DNA of 64,000 nt from Dipteris shenzhenensis (taxonomy: Eukaryota; Polypodiophyta; Polypodiopsida; Gleicheniales). The stretch lies in assembly GCA_047967505.1 (NCBI GenBank), contig CM106540.1; one strand, given 5' to 3'. The position numbers were made by a program, and so were the translations under genes. Position 1 is the first letter of the stretch, and every line of letters begins with the position of its first letter. The notes under the pieces are model-generated. The model had not been told where the DNA came from, ran no database searches, and saw only the letters and a program-made list of their open reading frames with translations. Shown here in pieces: positions 23,557-35,934 of the stretch.

Positions 23557-26500
23557 TCAATACACAAACTGCTGACGAGGTAGACTCTTCGTTATTAGCA
23601 TATATGTAGGGTTATTCTCTATATGAACCTTGATAAGCTCTATGCACTTGTCCTGAAGTAACTCCCTGATGAAATGGTACCTAACCTCAATGTGTTTGGT
23701 CTTTGCATGAAAGATCGGATCCCGTGCTAGTTGAATAACACTCATGGAACCACTATGCAATGTCAGTACACCTGTATGAATTCCCAAATCACCGACTAGC
23801 CAATCAAGCATATAGCCTCTTTGTGACCCTCTGTGGCTACAACATTCTCGGCCTTTGTGGTAGACAAAGCAACGCACTTCTATGTGCGAGACATCCACAA
23901 CACTGCACCACTTGTAAAGGGGAACACATAACTAGAAGTGGATCTCCTGCTATCCACATGCTCTGCATAGTCTGAATTAGTGTACCCAAGTACACACATC
24001 TCTCCTCTGCCAAGGCAAATGCACATCATATACCGGCTAACAACTCCCACTACAAATGCAATGTCTGGTCTAGTACCTATCATAGCATACATAAGACTCC
24101 CAACCGCTGGTGCATAAGGAGCCTTGGCCATCACTCATAGCCCTCTCATCATCTAATTTGGGACTATCTGCATGACTCAATTTCACATATGGAGGAAATG
24201 GAGTACTTATTGCCTTCCCTCCCTCCATATTGATACACTGCAACACTTTTGTAACATACTCCTTCTGTGAAAGCCAAAGAAGTTTCCTTCTCAGGTCACG
24301 CGTGATGTGCATACCAAGAATATGACTTGCAAGTCCCAAATCCTTCATGTCAAAGGCCTCATGCAACTTGGCCTTCAATGCATCCAACTCATAGGTGTTC
24401 TTGCTAGCCAATAGCATATCATCCACATAAAGTGCCAAGAGTATCATGCTATTATCCTTAGCCCTTTTAGTGTAGAGGCAATGATCAATCTCACTTCGTC
24501 TGAAACCTTGGGACTGAATGAAAGCATCAAACTTATGATACCATTCTCTAGGCGCTTGCTTAAGGCCATAGAGACTCTTTTTCATCTTGCAAACCAAATC
24601 ATCTTTGCCTTTTTCTTCAAAGCCTTCCAACTGTACCATGTAAATTTCCTCATGCAAATCCCCATGCAAGAAAGTTGTCTTGACATCCATTTGCATAAGC
24701 TCCACATCCTCTGCTGCCACAAGTCCAAGTATGCATCTAAGTGTGGTCATCTTCACAACCAAAGAGAAGATCTCATCAAAGTCCACACTGTTTTCTTGCT
24801 TGAACCCTTTAGCAACCAAACGAGCCTTTTTTAGGCACATCATCACTTGTGACCTTCATCTTGTAGACCCATTTGCATGGTAATGCTTTCTTTCCATGTG
24901 GCAAAGAAACCAAGTCCAAGTCTTATTTTTCATGAGTGAATTCATATCTGATTGCAAGAATGCTCCTTGCAATAAGTAAGCATCACATAGTCTGCCCCTC
25001 GAACAAATCTATCAGGCGGTCTAGACACTTTAGCTGATCTTCTCAAGGACATTTCAGCTTGTTGTCCTACCTACATATCAGCCACATGTGGCTCATGATT
25101 TCCACCAATAGATGATCCATCATTTGCCCTTGATTGTGTACCTGTGGGAGTACCTGGTGGCACAATTTTTTGCACATTTGGTGCCTGGACAGCTTGCTGT
25201 CTATCAACATATGCAGGTGGATTCACATCCTGGGAATTGATTCTCCTCATTTCCACACCCCTCATGGGTGTATTATGCTTCTTCTTCTCATTGAAGACCA
25301 CATCATGGCTTTGTATGATCTTCTTTGCTTTTGGATCCCAGAGACAATAGCCCATCTCTCCACTTTCACCACAACCTAGAAAGATGCATTTCCTAGACTT
25401 AGGATCTAGCTTCTTTCAAAACTCTTTTGCACATGTGCATATGCCTCATACCCAAATATACACAAATGAGAGTAAGAGGGCTTCTTACCACTCCATGCCT
25501 CTTCAAGAATACCACCATCCAAACTCTTACTAGGTGATCTATTGATCACATGTGCTGCAGTCTTCATTGCCTCAGCCTAAAAAACACAAAAAAGACTTGC
25601 ATTTTAAAGCATACATCGCAACCTTTCTTGAATGGTGTGGTTCATCTGTTTTGCAATTGAATTTTTCTCTGGAGTACAAGGGGACATGAGCTCCCTATTG
25701 ATCCATGTGTATCATAAAAATGCTGAAAGTCATGAGAGAGATACATTGTCAGTCCGTAGGCATTTAAGCGTTCTACCTGACTAATTTTCAACCAAAGCCA
25801 GCCATTTTTGAAATACCTGGAACACATCGCTCTTCCAAGCATAAGCCCACACTTTCCTAGGTGCATCATCATTGAATGTCACATAGTATTCAGCCCTGCT
25901 TAATGACTGTGTAGGCATGAGACCACATATGTATGAATGCACCAAATCAAGCTGTTTCTTTCCCCTTCTTTTATGGGCTGATTTAGTCTACTTCCTATAG
26001 AGACAATGCTTATAAAATTCAAAGTCAGAAAAACTCAAATGTGGTACATAGCCCAAACGACGTAAGAGTTTCATTCCATTTTGGATCATGTGCCCCAACC
26101 GACAATGTCACAAAGAAGTACTTGGATGCTTGGTTATTGCAACAACATGATCAGACACCCCTGATATATGTAAGGGATATAATGTCCCACACTTGGCACC
26201 TCTTGCCAAAACCATAAAGCCCTTTTGAATTTTCAAACTCCGAAAGCCAAAGGTGGTCTAAAAACCAGCATCATCTAGCTGACCCATTGAAATGAGACTC
26301 TTGGTCAAACTTAGGCACGTCTCACATTTTTCAAAACAAAACGAGACCCATTTGCAAAAGAAAACTTTATGTCAACTACTCCCACTATGTCACATGCATA
26401 GTTATTTCCAAGATGCACACAACCTGTCTTTCCATTGTCATAAGTGGAGAACCATTCCCTATGGGGAGTAACATGGAATGAAACACCAGAATCAAAATCC

Positions 26501-27340
26501 AATCTTGAGAATATGCATCATCTGAAGTGGTAAGTAGCTCTGCAGGCAGACTAGACATGAAGAGAATGTGATTGTCACTATAATTAGTGAGATGACTGCA
26601 TTTATCTCCTCGATCTTCACTTTTCCTTTGTCCTCCCTTGGACTCTCTTCCTTCTTATTTGCACCCCAATTTGCATTCTTTTTCTTATCCTTTTGCTCCC
26701 TTTTCAGCTTGTAGTAATCTTTTTTCATGTGGCCCTTTTGGTCACAATGGTAATACTCAATGTTCCATGCCTTGGATTTGCTATGAGACTTCCTTCTTTC
26801 TTGGGACTTCCCCCTAAACTATGATCTGCCCCTTTGCACATTTATCCATAGACTTTTGTCTAATCTCCTCAACCAACAAGCTACCCACAACATCATCAGT
26901 ACTCCACTAGGTGCAGAGTTACTGACATCTATATGGAAGGTGTCCCATGAGGATGGAAATGAACACAGGAGAAATATTGCCTTAGTCTTCGCATCAAAAT
27001 CTAGCTTTTGAGCCTAAAACTGGCTGAAAATAATATTGAATTCATTCAAGTGAGAAGTAATGGAGACCCCTTCCTCAAACAACCTCTTCATGAGGTAAAC
27101 TTTATTAGAGGCAGTCTCCTTCTCATAAGTGACACATAATTTCTTCCACAAATCTTCCGTAGTCTGCTCATTTACTACTATGAAATAAACTAACTTTGCA
27201 AGATGAAGTCTAACAATAGACTTTGCTAATGCATCCAACTCATTCCAATCATCCTCAGACATAGTTGTAGGCTTAGCTAACCCCTTCCAAGGGTTTAATC
27301 TACTTCTTTTGAATAAGCACATCCCTTATCTGTTTTTTCC
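23557..27340 (-). pseudogene. Copia A gag-pol polyprotein, broken
   Basis: From the 5' side: gag of the UBN2 type at 27014-27322 (DDWNELDALAKSIVRLHLA, LFEEGVSITSHLNEF); a degraded zinc knuckle near 26700-26760 (CDQKGHMKKDYYK); protease at about 26490 (DFDSGVSFHVTPHREWF, with the DSG triad intact); integrase pieces at 25070-25870; RT in the open frame 24070-24846 (VAKGFKQ, MDVKTTFLHGDLHEEIYM, SLYGLKQAPREWY, YVDDMLLAS) and RNase H at 23557-24050 (KHIEVRYHFIRELL). Catalytic RT residues remain but stops and frameshifts elsewhere disable it. It is a different family from copia B and C. Confidence 0.9.
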
Positions 27341-28334
27341 ACAGAGAAAACTTTGTTCCATCAAACTTTTTCATGCTGAAAAACTCCTTTCAAAATCCCA
27401 AATGCTATTGCCTGCAAGAAAGAATCACACCAAATACCAGGTGCACCCAAATATGTCTACGACAATGGAGGGTAATATCACCAAAAACTCAAAGCTCAAA
27501 GCTCAAAGCATCAAAATGCTTCTGACTCATGTGCATATACTATGCATCCATATAAGTAAATCTGGCCCAAAAAAAAATTGCCAACCGGCAATGACAAAAC
27601 AATGGCATACCCAATGCCAATAAGAGCCAAAAAAGCCTCAAGCATAAACACCGTCTATGGGCATAAGCATCAATAAGGTCTCAACCAAGAGAGCATAGCA
27701 CAACCAATGCATCCACTACAATGTGTCAAAGTTGTCTGTCAGCATAAAATAGCACCCATGTGCAAAGTATCCATCAAAGTAGCACCCATGTGCAAAGTAT
27801 CCATCAAAATAGCATCCCACAAGGCAATGTGGGCCTAAAACATGGGCATCACTGCATAATCGGACTTAGCAAGAAAATATGCAAAATCTCTTTTCTGCTG
27901 GAACTCCAAAATTCCAACTGATGGATGTGAAATGGAAAGTCAACCCTTGCAGTTTACTTTGCAAATAAGACCTTAGGAAATTAACCTTAGCAAATAATGC
28001 AATGTGTCACTTGTGTGGAAATGTGAAGAAATCTGCAAGAGAGAAGAAAACGTTGACACAGAGATCTATAACTCAAAGAATCCTTCACCGAATTGACCAA
28101 AAATCTGTAGACAATAGTTTTGCCCAGTCCTCGGTCCACCAGAACAGACATATCCAAAAATGGTGGCATGTGCAAGTGGGTCCAAACCACGGGCATTTAA
28201 ACATAGGAAGAGGTCACAGAAGATTGAAATGTTTGATTCAAGGGGTTTTTCCTACTCCTGCTCCTTCTCACGAGCTGGTTGGAGGCTAAATGGAAACCTG
28301 AAAGTGATTTGGTAGGCAATGGGGTAGTTATGAA

Positions 28335-28510
28335 TGTTAAAGATAGTGTAGATTGCACTATCCACATAGGGCATAGGGGCGACCCTAACCCTAACCCTAA
28401 CCCTAAGGGGCTCACATGTATATCTTCATGTTCGTTGTCAATACACTTAGTGTACAGGTAGCTATATCGTGTGCACTCCTCTCTCTCTCCCTCTCTCACT
28501 TCCGCTATCA
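28335..28510 (+). repeat. 5' LTR of element H, with (CCCTAA)4
   Basis: Carries four exact CCCTAA units at 28383-28406 and a CT-rich end; the 3' LTR has the same place eroded to three imperfect units (about 32546-32568). Confidence 0.88.
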
Positions 28511-31477
28511 TGGTATCAGAGCTGATGGTGCTCCCAGTCCCTTCATGAGTGTCAAGCCCTCCTTGAGGCATCCTCCTTCGAGAGAGGTTTTCGTTGATAG
28601 AGAGAGAGCAAGCCCTTGCTTCCGTCAAGGCATTAAGCCCTTGTTCCATCAAGGTGACAAGCCCTCCATTTGAGGCATCTTCTTCTCTTGAAGAGTTCAT
28701 CTTTTAGATCTCCTCTCTATCTTCGTTTTGCTTCAGAAAGCACTTCATTTAGAGCTAGGGAGAGAGAATTATGTTTATTTTAGCGTTCCTTCCTCTTGAG
28801 TTTTTATGTAGATTCATGTCATGAGAACTCTAAGAGAGATTTTTTCAAAGGATTTCTGTGCGAGAAAAGGTTCCTGCTGAGTATCTGCCTCACAAATTTC
28901 TTCCAGTTGCTCCATGCTTCTTCTACTTTTGGCTCTACATAGCCCCAACCGAGCAGAGCAACTCAACAACAGCCTACAATGAAGGACACCTCCAACGCTC
29001 AAGCATGAATCGGTGGCCCTCCATGGCTCCCTGCCAACACGACTCTACAAAAGCTGGCAACCATCTCCACATTCCTACTACCGTGCCATCTCCAACACCC
29101 TCTCCACAACTTGAATAGTCTCTCAAGGCCACTGTCTTCTACAAGCGCCCACATTGTTTCCTCTACAGCAAGCATCCTCAACAGCTGAGACAAAGATCGA
29201 CCCATCCAGGGCTCCAACCGCACGCAGTCCTCCAGCCAGGCGCAGCATCCACTGAGGTCTGCCATCCTCCTTGATCCACCAGTGGCTAGCCCACGGGCAT
29301 GAGCAAAAGAGAGCTTACCTCCTACGGTCCCACGGCTCTACAACTCAGCTTCTCCACCACCCAAGCTATGCATAGGACAATGGCGACCTAGACATAGCAT
29401 CATCAACAAGCAGGCTCCTAGCTCCACGACAAGATCCATAGCCAGCAACGTGCTCCACGACCTCCAGGCTATTAGACAACAGCACACGCGACTCCCCACA
29501 TAGAGGCTCCATTTAGCAAAACTCCAATGTCAACGAGAGCTTCAACATAGCGCCTCATACAATGTCCAGCCATCACCCACAAGCCCGCATCCTCATAGCT
29601 GACTCATCAATGTGCCTCCTCCCAGCGACCTTCAAGGCGTCTCCAAAGGCAACCAACACAACGGTTTCCAACAACTCCAGCGACTTGTAGCAATGACCTC
29701 TTGCTGACTTCTAATGAAGAAAAGATGAAACAGCTTCTTCAAATAGTGCTCGTTGTCATAGCAAGCAGCTCTCACATGCCATCGGCCATCGCCACGAGCT
29801 CCGCCATTGCCATAGCCACCATGGACGCGATTGGTAAATGCCACAAACCTTAGACCTAAGGTTTGGCAAAATTCCACATGGCATGTAAGGTTCAACCTAG
29901 GTTAGGTCACTATGACCTTGGGTTTAAACAGTGCTCAGAGTTGTGCCACATGGCACCTTAGGCATAGCTTCCACATCATCCCCATGTGCGACATCATCTT
30001 GACACGTGGCACATGCCACATCATCTATAGTTCAGTGCCACCTTAGTAGTGAGTCAACTGCCACCTCATCTGCCACTTCAGTGCCAACTTAGCATGACAC
30101 TTGGCAATCTTCGTCTAGGCACAGTTGCCTCTTCATAGGCACATTTGTAATTTACATGTGACCACACATTACCACATCATCACATGTGCCACCTCATTTT
30201 TTCTACCCTTTTTTGGACAAAGTATGGTGTAGATTTCAAATGCCCATAACTTTTGTTCAAGTGGAATTTGGAGGTGATCCAAAAAGCAAAAATGATCACC
30301 AACTCGCGCTCTACGTGTTGAGCACATCAGATCTTCCATCTAACATTTTCACAGGCTAGCATAATTGATTCCTCTTCATCGGAACCACCTCCTAATCCTC
30401 TGCAGCGCACTCAACACTTAAAATGAATCAAGATAAAATTCATTTGCTGCATTTTGCGATTCGACGTGTAGTCTAGCTATAGACTAGCACCGCACTAGAG
30501 GAGATCCAACTCCACCAAGCCAAGTTAGCCATTGCCACATTCACTGATTAGTTCCCATCGACGTCAGTCCATGCGGTTCTATCATCGGTATACACATTCC
30601 ACACTGACATCAGCTCAGTCCCTTGGCATTCGGCAGTTCACCACACCAGAGTGACACTTGGTAGAGTTATCCCTCTCAGATTCAGGAGTGTTGCATTCTT
30701 CTTGTATGCACACATGCCTTCCATGTACAGTCACATTTGTTGACTATTTTTTGGCATTGGTTCTTACACACATATATCAGCCTTGTACAGCCTCTTGGCT
30801 ACACCTGACACTTAGTTGTCATCTTCATTTTATAGGCTTGATCCTTGGCACACTGCAATGCTTCCACCATGACTTGGTTTTGACTATTTAGTGTAAGCCC
30901 CCCAAGTGGCAGCTCTCATATAGTGTTCTGATGGGTAGACAGTCTTGCCGGTACATGGGTAAGCCTCTTGTACAGAGCACCAGACCGCCTACAGCATGGA
31001 GTTATCCGCATCACACAGTTGATGATACACCAGTCATGACTTCAGACGAGATCCATGAGTGATGCACATCCATCACCTTCATGCATGGATCCCCGCCTCC
31101 ATCCTTTGCCACAGATGTAGATACTTAGTAGGAGTTCACCTATGATCATGCAATTATTCAGCAGGTAAGTCCTCAGTACGAGGCACTCACATCTTCTACC
31201 GCATGCAGAGATACATGCCCCAGCGCATCCAGCTCTTCAGGTTATTCCATTCCAACATCCATTACTGATGCTTTCACCTCTGATACAGAGCACATCATCT
31301 CCTTGGACAGTTTCCATGAGCAGTACAGATTAGTAGATCAGTCTTCAAGACATTTTAGCATCGACTCAGTCATGCCACATTGCATCCTTGGATGCAGTTA
31401 TCACCACCTCTTTCGATCAGTAGATCATTCCTCACCATGAGGATACCTATGCATCAGTACGGTCCTACCCCAGTGCA

Positions 31478-32053
31478 GTGGACATCATCAGGTTCAGCCA
31501 TAGGGCAACCTGGGGAGACTCAGTGTGTAATCATGCACTTATGGCTATCGTATATAGTCCATACTTGATGCACATCAGTGGTTGGATCCAGGATTATAGA
31601 TCAGTCCCTACATCAGCATTCGGCACCTCATTCGGCCTCAGGGACATCTTATGCGCTTTCAATTTATTTCAGGCTTCTAGGCCTTTATACTGTCAGCTCC
31701 TTCTCGACAAGCCTATGACAGATGCTACACCCCATGTCGATGGATGTTTAGCCATGCACACAACAGACGACCTCCAGCTCATGACGGTTGAGCATACAGG
31801 TTGGACAGGTTTCTATACCTTGTCATTTGTATGGGCCTCTTATTCAGCAGAGCAACGTATCATACTTGCACCTTCGGCCCCATATTTTCAGCCTCTAGAT
31901 CACTCTGTCTACATCGACTATGCAGTCTTCTATGACCGTGCATCATTTGACAGAGATTATTATTCTAGTGCAACATACCTCGTGCATTGCTATCAGTTTT
32001 TTGGGTTGGTGACACTCTCGTATGTCACAACCTACCGAATCACATCGCCATAG
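31478..32053 (+). CDS. Uncharacterised 191-residue ORF inside element H
   Basis: The longest open frame in the element, rich in Tyr, Ser, Thr and His, with segments such as LDHSVYIDYAVFYDRASF. No motif I recognise. The surrounding DNA has a similar composition in all frames, so it may be chance. Reported only because the element has no other coding potential. Confidence 0.2.
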   Translation: MDIIRFSHRATWGDSVCNHALMAIVYSPYLMHISGWIQDYRSVPTSAFGTSFGLRDILCAFNLFQASRPLYCQLLLDKPMTDATPHVDGCLAMHTTDDLQLMTVEHTGWTGFYTLSFVWASYSAEQRIILAPSAPYFQPLDHSVYIDYAVFYDRASFDRDYYSSATYLVHCYQFFGLVTLSYVTTYRITSP

Positions 32054-32500
32054 CTACCTCGACTAGCTTCACATCCGGATGCCTCTTCTTCAGAGCATCT
32101 GCACAGTCCATGACGACTCATGACATGTTCATCTTTGACATGTTCAATATGCAACCATACATGCAGACATTCACGCAGTCATCTTTTGATCGACTAGTCT
32201 TTGATCCAGGTGGGACTTGACTTTCTGCATATTTCCTTCCTCTTCCTGTTGGCCTATCTTCTAGGTTTTATTCCCAAAGGCGAAGGATGACCCACAACTT
32301 AAGAGGGGGAACTCCACACCTTGTATAGGACCACATAAGTTGTACTCATTGTACATGCTTCTGCTACGTAGTCACTGTGCTCATATACGCACATACTACT
32401 CTGATTTCTTTTCAATTTTGGATGCTATCATATGCACCAAACGAAATCCACAAATAGGTCTTGTACATGCACCCTCTACTTAGTGCAATTTAAGAGGGGG

Positions 32501-32683
32501 TGCTAAAGATAGTGTAAATTGCACCATCCACATAGGGCATAGGGGCAAACCCTAACCCCAACCGTAAGGGGTTCACATGTATATCTTCATGTTCATTGTC
32601 AATACACTAAGTGTACAGGTAGCTATATCTTGTGCATTCCTCTCTCTCTCTCTCTCTCTCTCCCTCTCTCACTTCCATTATCA
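32501..32683 (+). repeat. 3' LTR of element H
   Basis: Aligns throughout with 28335-28510; the main length difference is a longer CT run. Confidence 0.88.
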
Positions 32684-33086
32684 GTGAACTCATGAGATGG
32701 CTGGATGTGGATTCTCACGAAATAGACTCAAAGATTTCACAAATGCTCACGAAATGAGCAAAATAATCTAAAAACCAGAGGATGACACCATCCACAGTAG
32801 CCACGACTGATTGCCAAGGAGAAATCGGCCACCAACAACCAAAACAACTCTCTGTCTCATAAATCATCATAGAGCTCCAAAGCCACGTTTTTTGCTCAAA
32901 AAAACCACCCAAAGGTTGGAAAACCACTCCAGAGACTTCCAAAACCACCAACAGGCTTCCACAAGGTTCAAATACCACCTGGGCAGCTCAAACAAGCACC
33001 CATAGGCTTGCTCCGTCCTCTTGAGAAGCTATAGCAATAGACTTCGCGGGCTCTAGGCACAAACCCGAGCTTAGCTAGAACACATG

Positions 33087-33266
33087 CACTCTGATACTAG
33101 TTAAGAGATCTCAACAATGGAAGTGGAACAAAAATGGTGGACACTCGTTTGGTGGGTTTAGAACACCCTAATCTTTTATGTCATTCATATATATATGTGT
33201 GTGTGTGTTTGAGTATTGTACATAATCGGGGTTAAGGCATAGTGGCCTTTAACCCCCACACCAACA
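33087..33266 (-). repeat. 5' LTR and degraded PBS of copia A
   Basis: On the minus strand TGTTGGTGTGGGGG starts at 33266 and the LTR ends about 33101, followed by TAGTATCAGAGTG, two or three changes from the initiator-Met PBS. Contains a TA/TG microsatellite. There is no clear partner LTR, so the boundary is inferred from motif only. Confidence 0.5.
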
Positions 33267-34373
33267 TGATTGTAAGGTTTGTTACTCTGAAGCACACTGT
33301 GTTAGCATTATATAGAACTTTTAGTAAGAAGCAATAAGTGAAAACTGCAAAGACTTAGTTTGATTACATGTTTATCATGCTAGCAAAACTTGTAGGATGA
33401 CAGAGTCTACAATGGATTGTGTTGTATGGTGTGAGTGGTGAGTATTACAGGAAGAGAGTATCACCCACTGTGAAAGCACAACAAGTGTCTTCCATTATAT
33501 TGGGTGCCTCATTCTGGCAAGAAGCAAGAGTCATAGTAAGATATGTGCACCTATTCTAAAGATCCTTCATTGGATGATAGGGAAGGGGCTACCATGGGAG
33601 TTGTATATGAGCTCACTTATCGAATGGTGGAGATGGATGGCACAGATTCCTCAAAGTTGGCTGATGTTAGAGCCTTGTGTGCTAATAGGTGGGACATGAT
33701 GCACTCTCCTTTACATGCAACAACTTTTGTTCTCCATCCTATTTGGAGAGAGAAAAATCCAGATGGTGATAAGGAGGTGCATGATGGGTGGATAGATGTC
33801 ATTGAGCGGTACATGAAGTATGATGTTGCGAGGCAGGGCATTTTATTTGATGAGTTTGATGTTTACAAGTCCATGTCAGGCACGTTTTCTTTGGCAATTG
33901 CGAAGGATGATTAGAGGATGCACCAAGGGGTGAAGTGGTGGGAGACATTTGGGACCCACACTCCAAATTTGTAGTAGTTGGCTATTCAAGTGCTCACACA
34001 GGAGACATGTGCTTCTCCTTGTGAGAGGAATTGGCGCATGTTCTCTCTTATGCATACCAAAAGAAGGAATAAGTTGCTTCCAAAAAATACATAAAAATTA
34101 GTATACATCCATACTAATTTGTGACTGATCTCCAAAATCAAGGAAAGGGGATTTGAGAAGATAGAAATGATCAACAAGCAAAAGAATGATGAGAGGCTGC
34201 TTGCTTTGCAGGAGAAGAGGAGATCCCAAACCAGCCCCTCTTGTTACAAGAAGGATGAATGTTGCTACAGCTTCAAGCAGCTCCAGTATTTTGGAGTCCC
34301 ATGGTGAGGCTGATGATATTGACAATGATGAGGATGTCATTGATGTTGATGATGAGGAGGAGGATGAGGCATA
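33267..34373 (+). pseudogene. hAT transposase, C-terminal part with dimerisation region, broken
   Basis: Frames join into SSIILGASFWQEARVIV, then the open frame 33543-33914 (GVVYELTYRM, LHATTFVLHPIW, FDVYKSMSGTF), then WWETFGTHTPNL, LAIQVLTQETCASPCERNW and KRRNKLLP, the hAT C-terminal dimerisation signature. An acidic tail (DEDVIDVDDEEEDEA) ends at 34373. Part of the central RNase-H-like core is missing between this and the N-terminal half, probably lost at the insertion. Confidence 0.87.
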
Positions 34374-34650
34374 GGATGGGGATGCACCTTGAGGCTTGAG
34401 CCTCATCAGTTGTGATGTATTTCAGTTTTGTTTCCTGGCTGTGGCAGCTTGCAGGCTGACAACCTTTTCAGTTTGTTATATGATGTTTTCCAAATTCCAG
34501 CTTGCCTTTGATTTTTTGGTGAAGTACCTATAGCCTACATGCTTCTTTCACTTTTCTAGTATCTACTACCTGCTACCTTTGATGATTGATCATGATGTTT
34601 TGGTGTCTATCACTATGTAGTAGATGATAGAATGCAATCCCTGGACTCTT

Positions 34651-34680
34651 CCATGAATCATGATTCATGATTCATGACTT
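34651..34680. repeat. Short overlapping ATGAATCATGATTCATG palindromes
   Basis: ATGAATCATGATTCATGATTCATGA-type repeats about 180 bp inside the right end of the hAT element: three overlapping GATTCATG units that form a local inverted repeat. Confidence 0.75.
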
Positions 34681-34849
34681 TAAAATTAATAAAAGTTTGA
34701 AGTTTTGTAGTTCTCTCTCAAGTAAATGTTTACACTGTATATTTTCCTAGTTTTGTTTGGGTAAAATTAGGGTCACGTATGATTCAGCCCTAGGGTTGAA
34801 CCATACTCCCATCATACTTTTGTACCCGTATGACGTATGCGTAGGGTAA

Positions 34850-34867
34850 CGTATGGAAAAAACTATG
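34850..34867 (-). repeat. hAT terminal inverted repeat, right
   Basis: Reverse complement reads CATAGTTTTTTCCATACG. It is followed at once by the target duplication AACACAAC (34868-34875). Confidence 0.8.
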
Positions 34868-34879
34868 AACACAACACCA

Positions 34880-35930
34880 CCATGTTAACATCCACAGAGT
34901 ACAGCCGCCAAATGCAGGGTAATCAGTGAGTAAAGGTGACTAGGCCAAATGATCTACTTCAATGGACAAGCTCAAGGGAGTTTGATACCCAAATACACCA
35001 AAATCAGTGATTACAAGTAATGTGCACACGGAAGGAGTATAGCTCAAACTCAGGGAGTTTGATTCCCAAATACCCAAAGTCAACTCCAAAGTCCAAGGCT
35101 TCAAGGATCCCAAACACATGCTGTATGTTGCAGCTACCACCGCGTGAAACAAGGAGATGCATTCCAGGAACAAGGAGATGCACACTTCTGGGCCACAAGG
35201 AGTGCATGCGCCTTGCACTTTTCAGCTCCACATCCATAGGAAATAGCGATGCCAATGAAAATAGCCATGAAAGGAGTACAGCTCAAATTCAGGGAGTTTG
35301 TTTCTCAAATATCATCCCAAGATAGGGTTACCATTAAGTGTCTCACGGAAGCTGAGCCTCGCCACTCCAGGTTTGAGTCTCATGCATCATGCATGACCAC
35401 AAACAGGTGAAGGTGTGAGGGCGCTCAAGGAGTTTGAGCCCAAAATCACCTAAGCCTAGGAGTGGCAAGGCTAACACAAGTGCTATTTGGGAATCGGCTA
35501 GGACCACCTCCTAATGCTAGGCTTTTCCAAAACACTCTAATATGGTTAACACAAGTGCTATTTCTGCTAGTAGGGAGAGTCAGTAAGAATAGCAATATGC
35601 CTTGGCACCCTACGGGCTGAAGAGCCCTTGGTTTAATGTGAGGGAGAGTGCTAAAAGGGAAAAGGGTTGGCCCTCCCTTCAAAAGATGACACGTATAAAA
35701 GACCAAATGTTTGACTTTGGTCTTCATTGTTGTTTGCACCAAGTTGAATACAAGCTCCCTCTTCTCTTCCAAGAGAGTGTTTTGGGTGTTCTCTTGTTTC
35801 CTCATCATAGTCCCTTTGTAGTTGTCACTCTATCCCCCTTCACTCCCTTCTCCTTCTTCCCTTCCTCCTCCTCCCTTCTCCCTCCTTCTCCCTCTCCCCT
35901 CCCCTCTTCCTCTTCCCTCTTCCTCATGTG
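34880..35930 (+). other. Probable 5' LTR/leader of gypsy element F, not delimited
   Basis: No gene. Repeated phrases (AGCTCAAACTCAGGGAGTTTG at about 35041 and a near copy at about 35280) and a TATAAAA at 35694-35700 upstream of gag fit an LTR promoter. No second LTR remains because the element is cut at its 3' side, so edges cannot be set. A CT-rich run precedes the gag ATG. Confidence 0.4.
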
Positions 35931-35934
35931 AACA

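Larger units (their letters stand above)
28335..32683 (+). mobile_element. Non-autonomous LTR retrotransposon H (4.35 kb) nested in copia A
   Basis: LTRs of 176 bp (28335-28510) and 183 bp (32501-32683) start TG and end CA. The PBS is a perfect TGGTATCAGAGC (28511-28522), the polypurine tract is TTTAAGAGGGGG ending at 32500, and flanks are ATGAA/GTGAA (4 of 5). The 3.99-kb interior shows no gag, protease, RT or integrase motif; the longest ORF (31478-32053, 191 residues) has no family I recognise. It therefore must have moved with proteins from another element. Confidence 0.87.
23494..33266 (-). mobile_element. Ty1/copia element A inserted in the hAT element, itself split
   Basis: Minus-strand copia with the RT-RNase H end at low coordinates and the leader, PBS and 5' LTR at high coordinates (33087-33266). 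Its leader is interrupted by the LTR element 28335-32683. The 3' LTR is absent or reduced to a few dozen bases near 23500-23535 (a weak TTAAAGGC..GCCTTTAA match to the 5' LTR), so this end is truncated and no target duplication can be scored. Confidence 0.72.
22255..34867 (+). mobile_element. hAT DNA transposon, split by nested retroelements
   Basis: Terminal inverted repeats match at 14 of 18 bases (CATAGTTagaaCCATACG versus CATAGTTttttCCATACG) and the flanks are the exact 8-bp duplication AACACAAC. The coding remnants inside, in colinear order, are hAT transposase N- and C-terminal parts. Removing the insertion (about 23494-33266) leaves about 2.8 kb. CGTACG/GTACGC words are clustered just inside the left end, like hAT subterminal motifs. 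Confidence 0.85.

Noticed and set aside
28383-28406. Interstitial telomere or healed chromosome end
   Set aside because: Only four units, placed inside an LTR and matched at the same position in the partner LTR.
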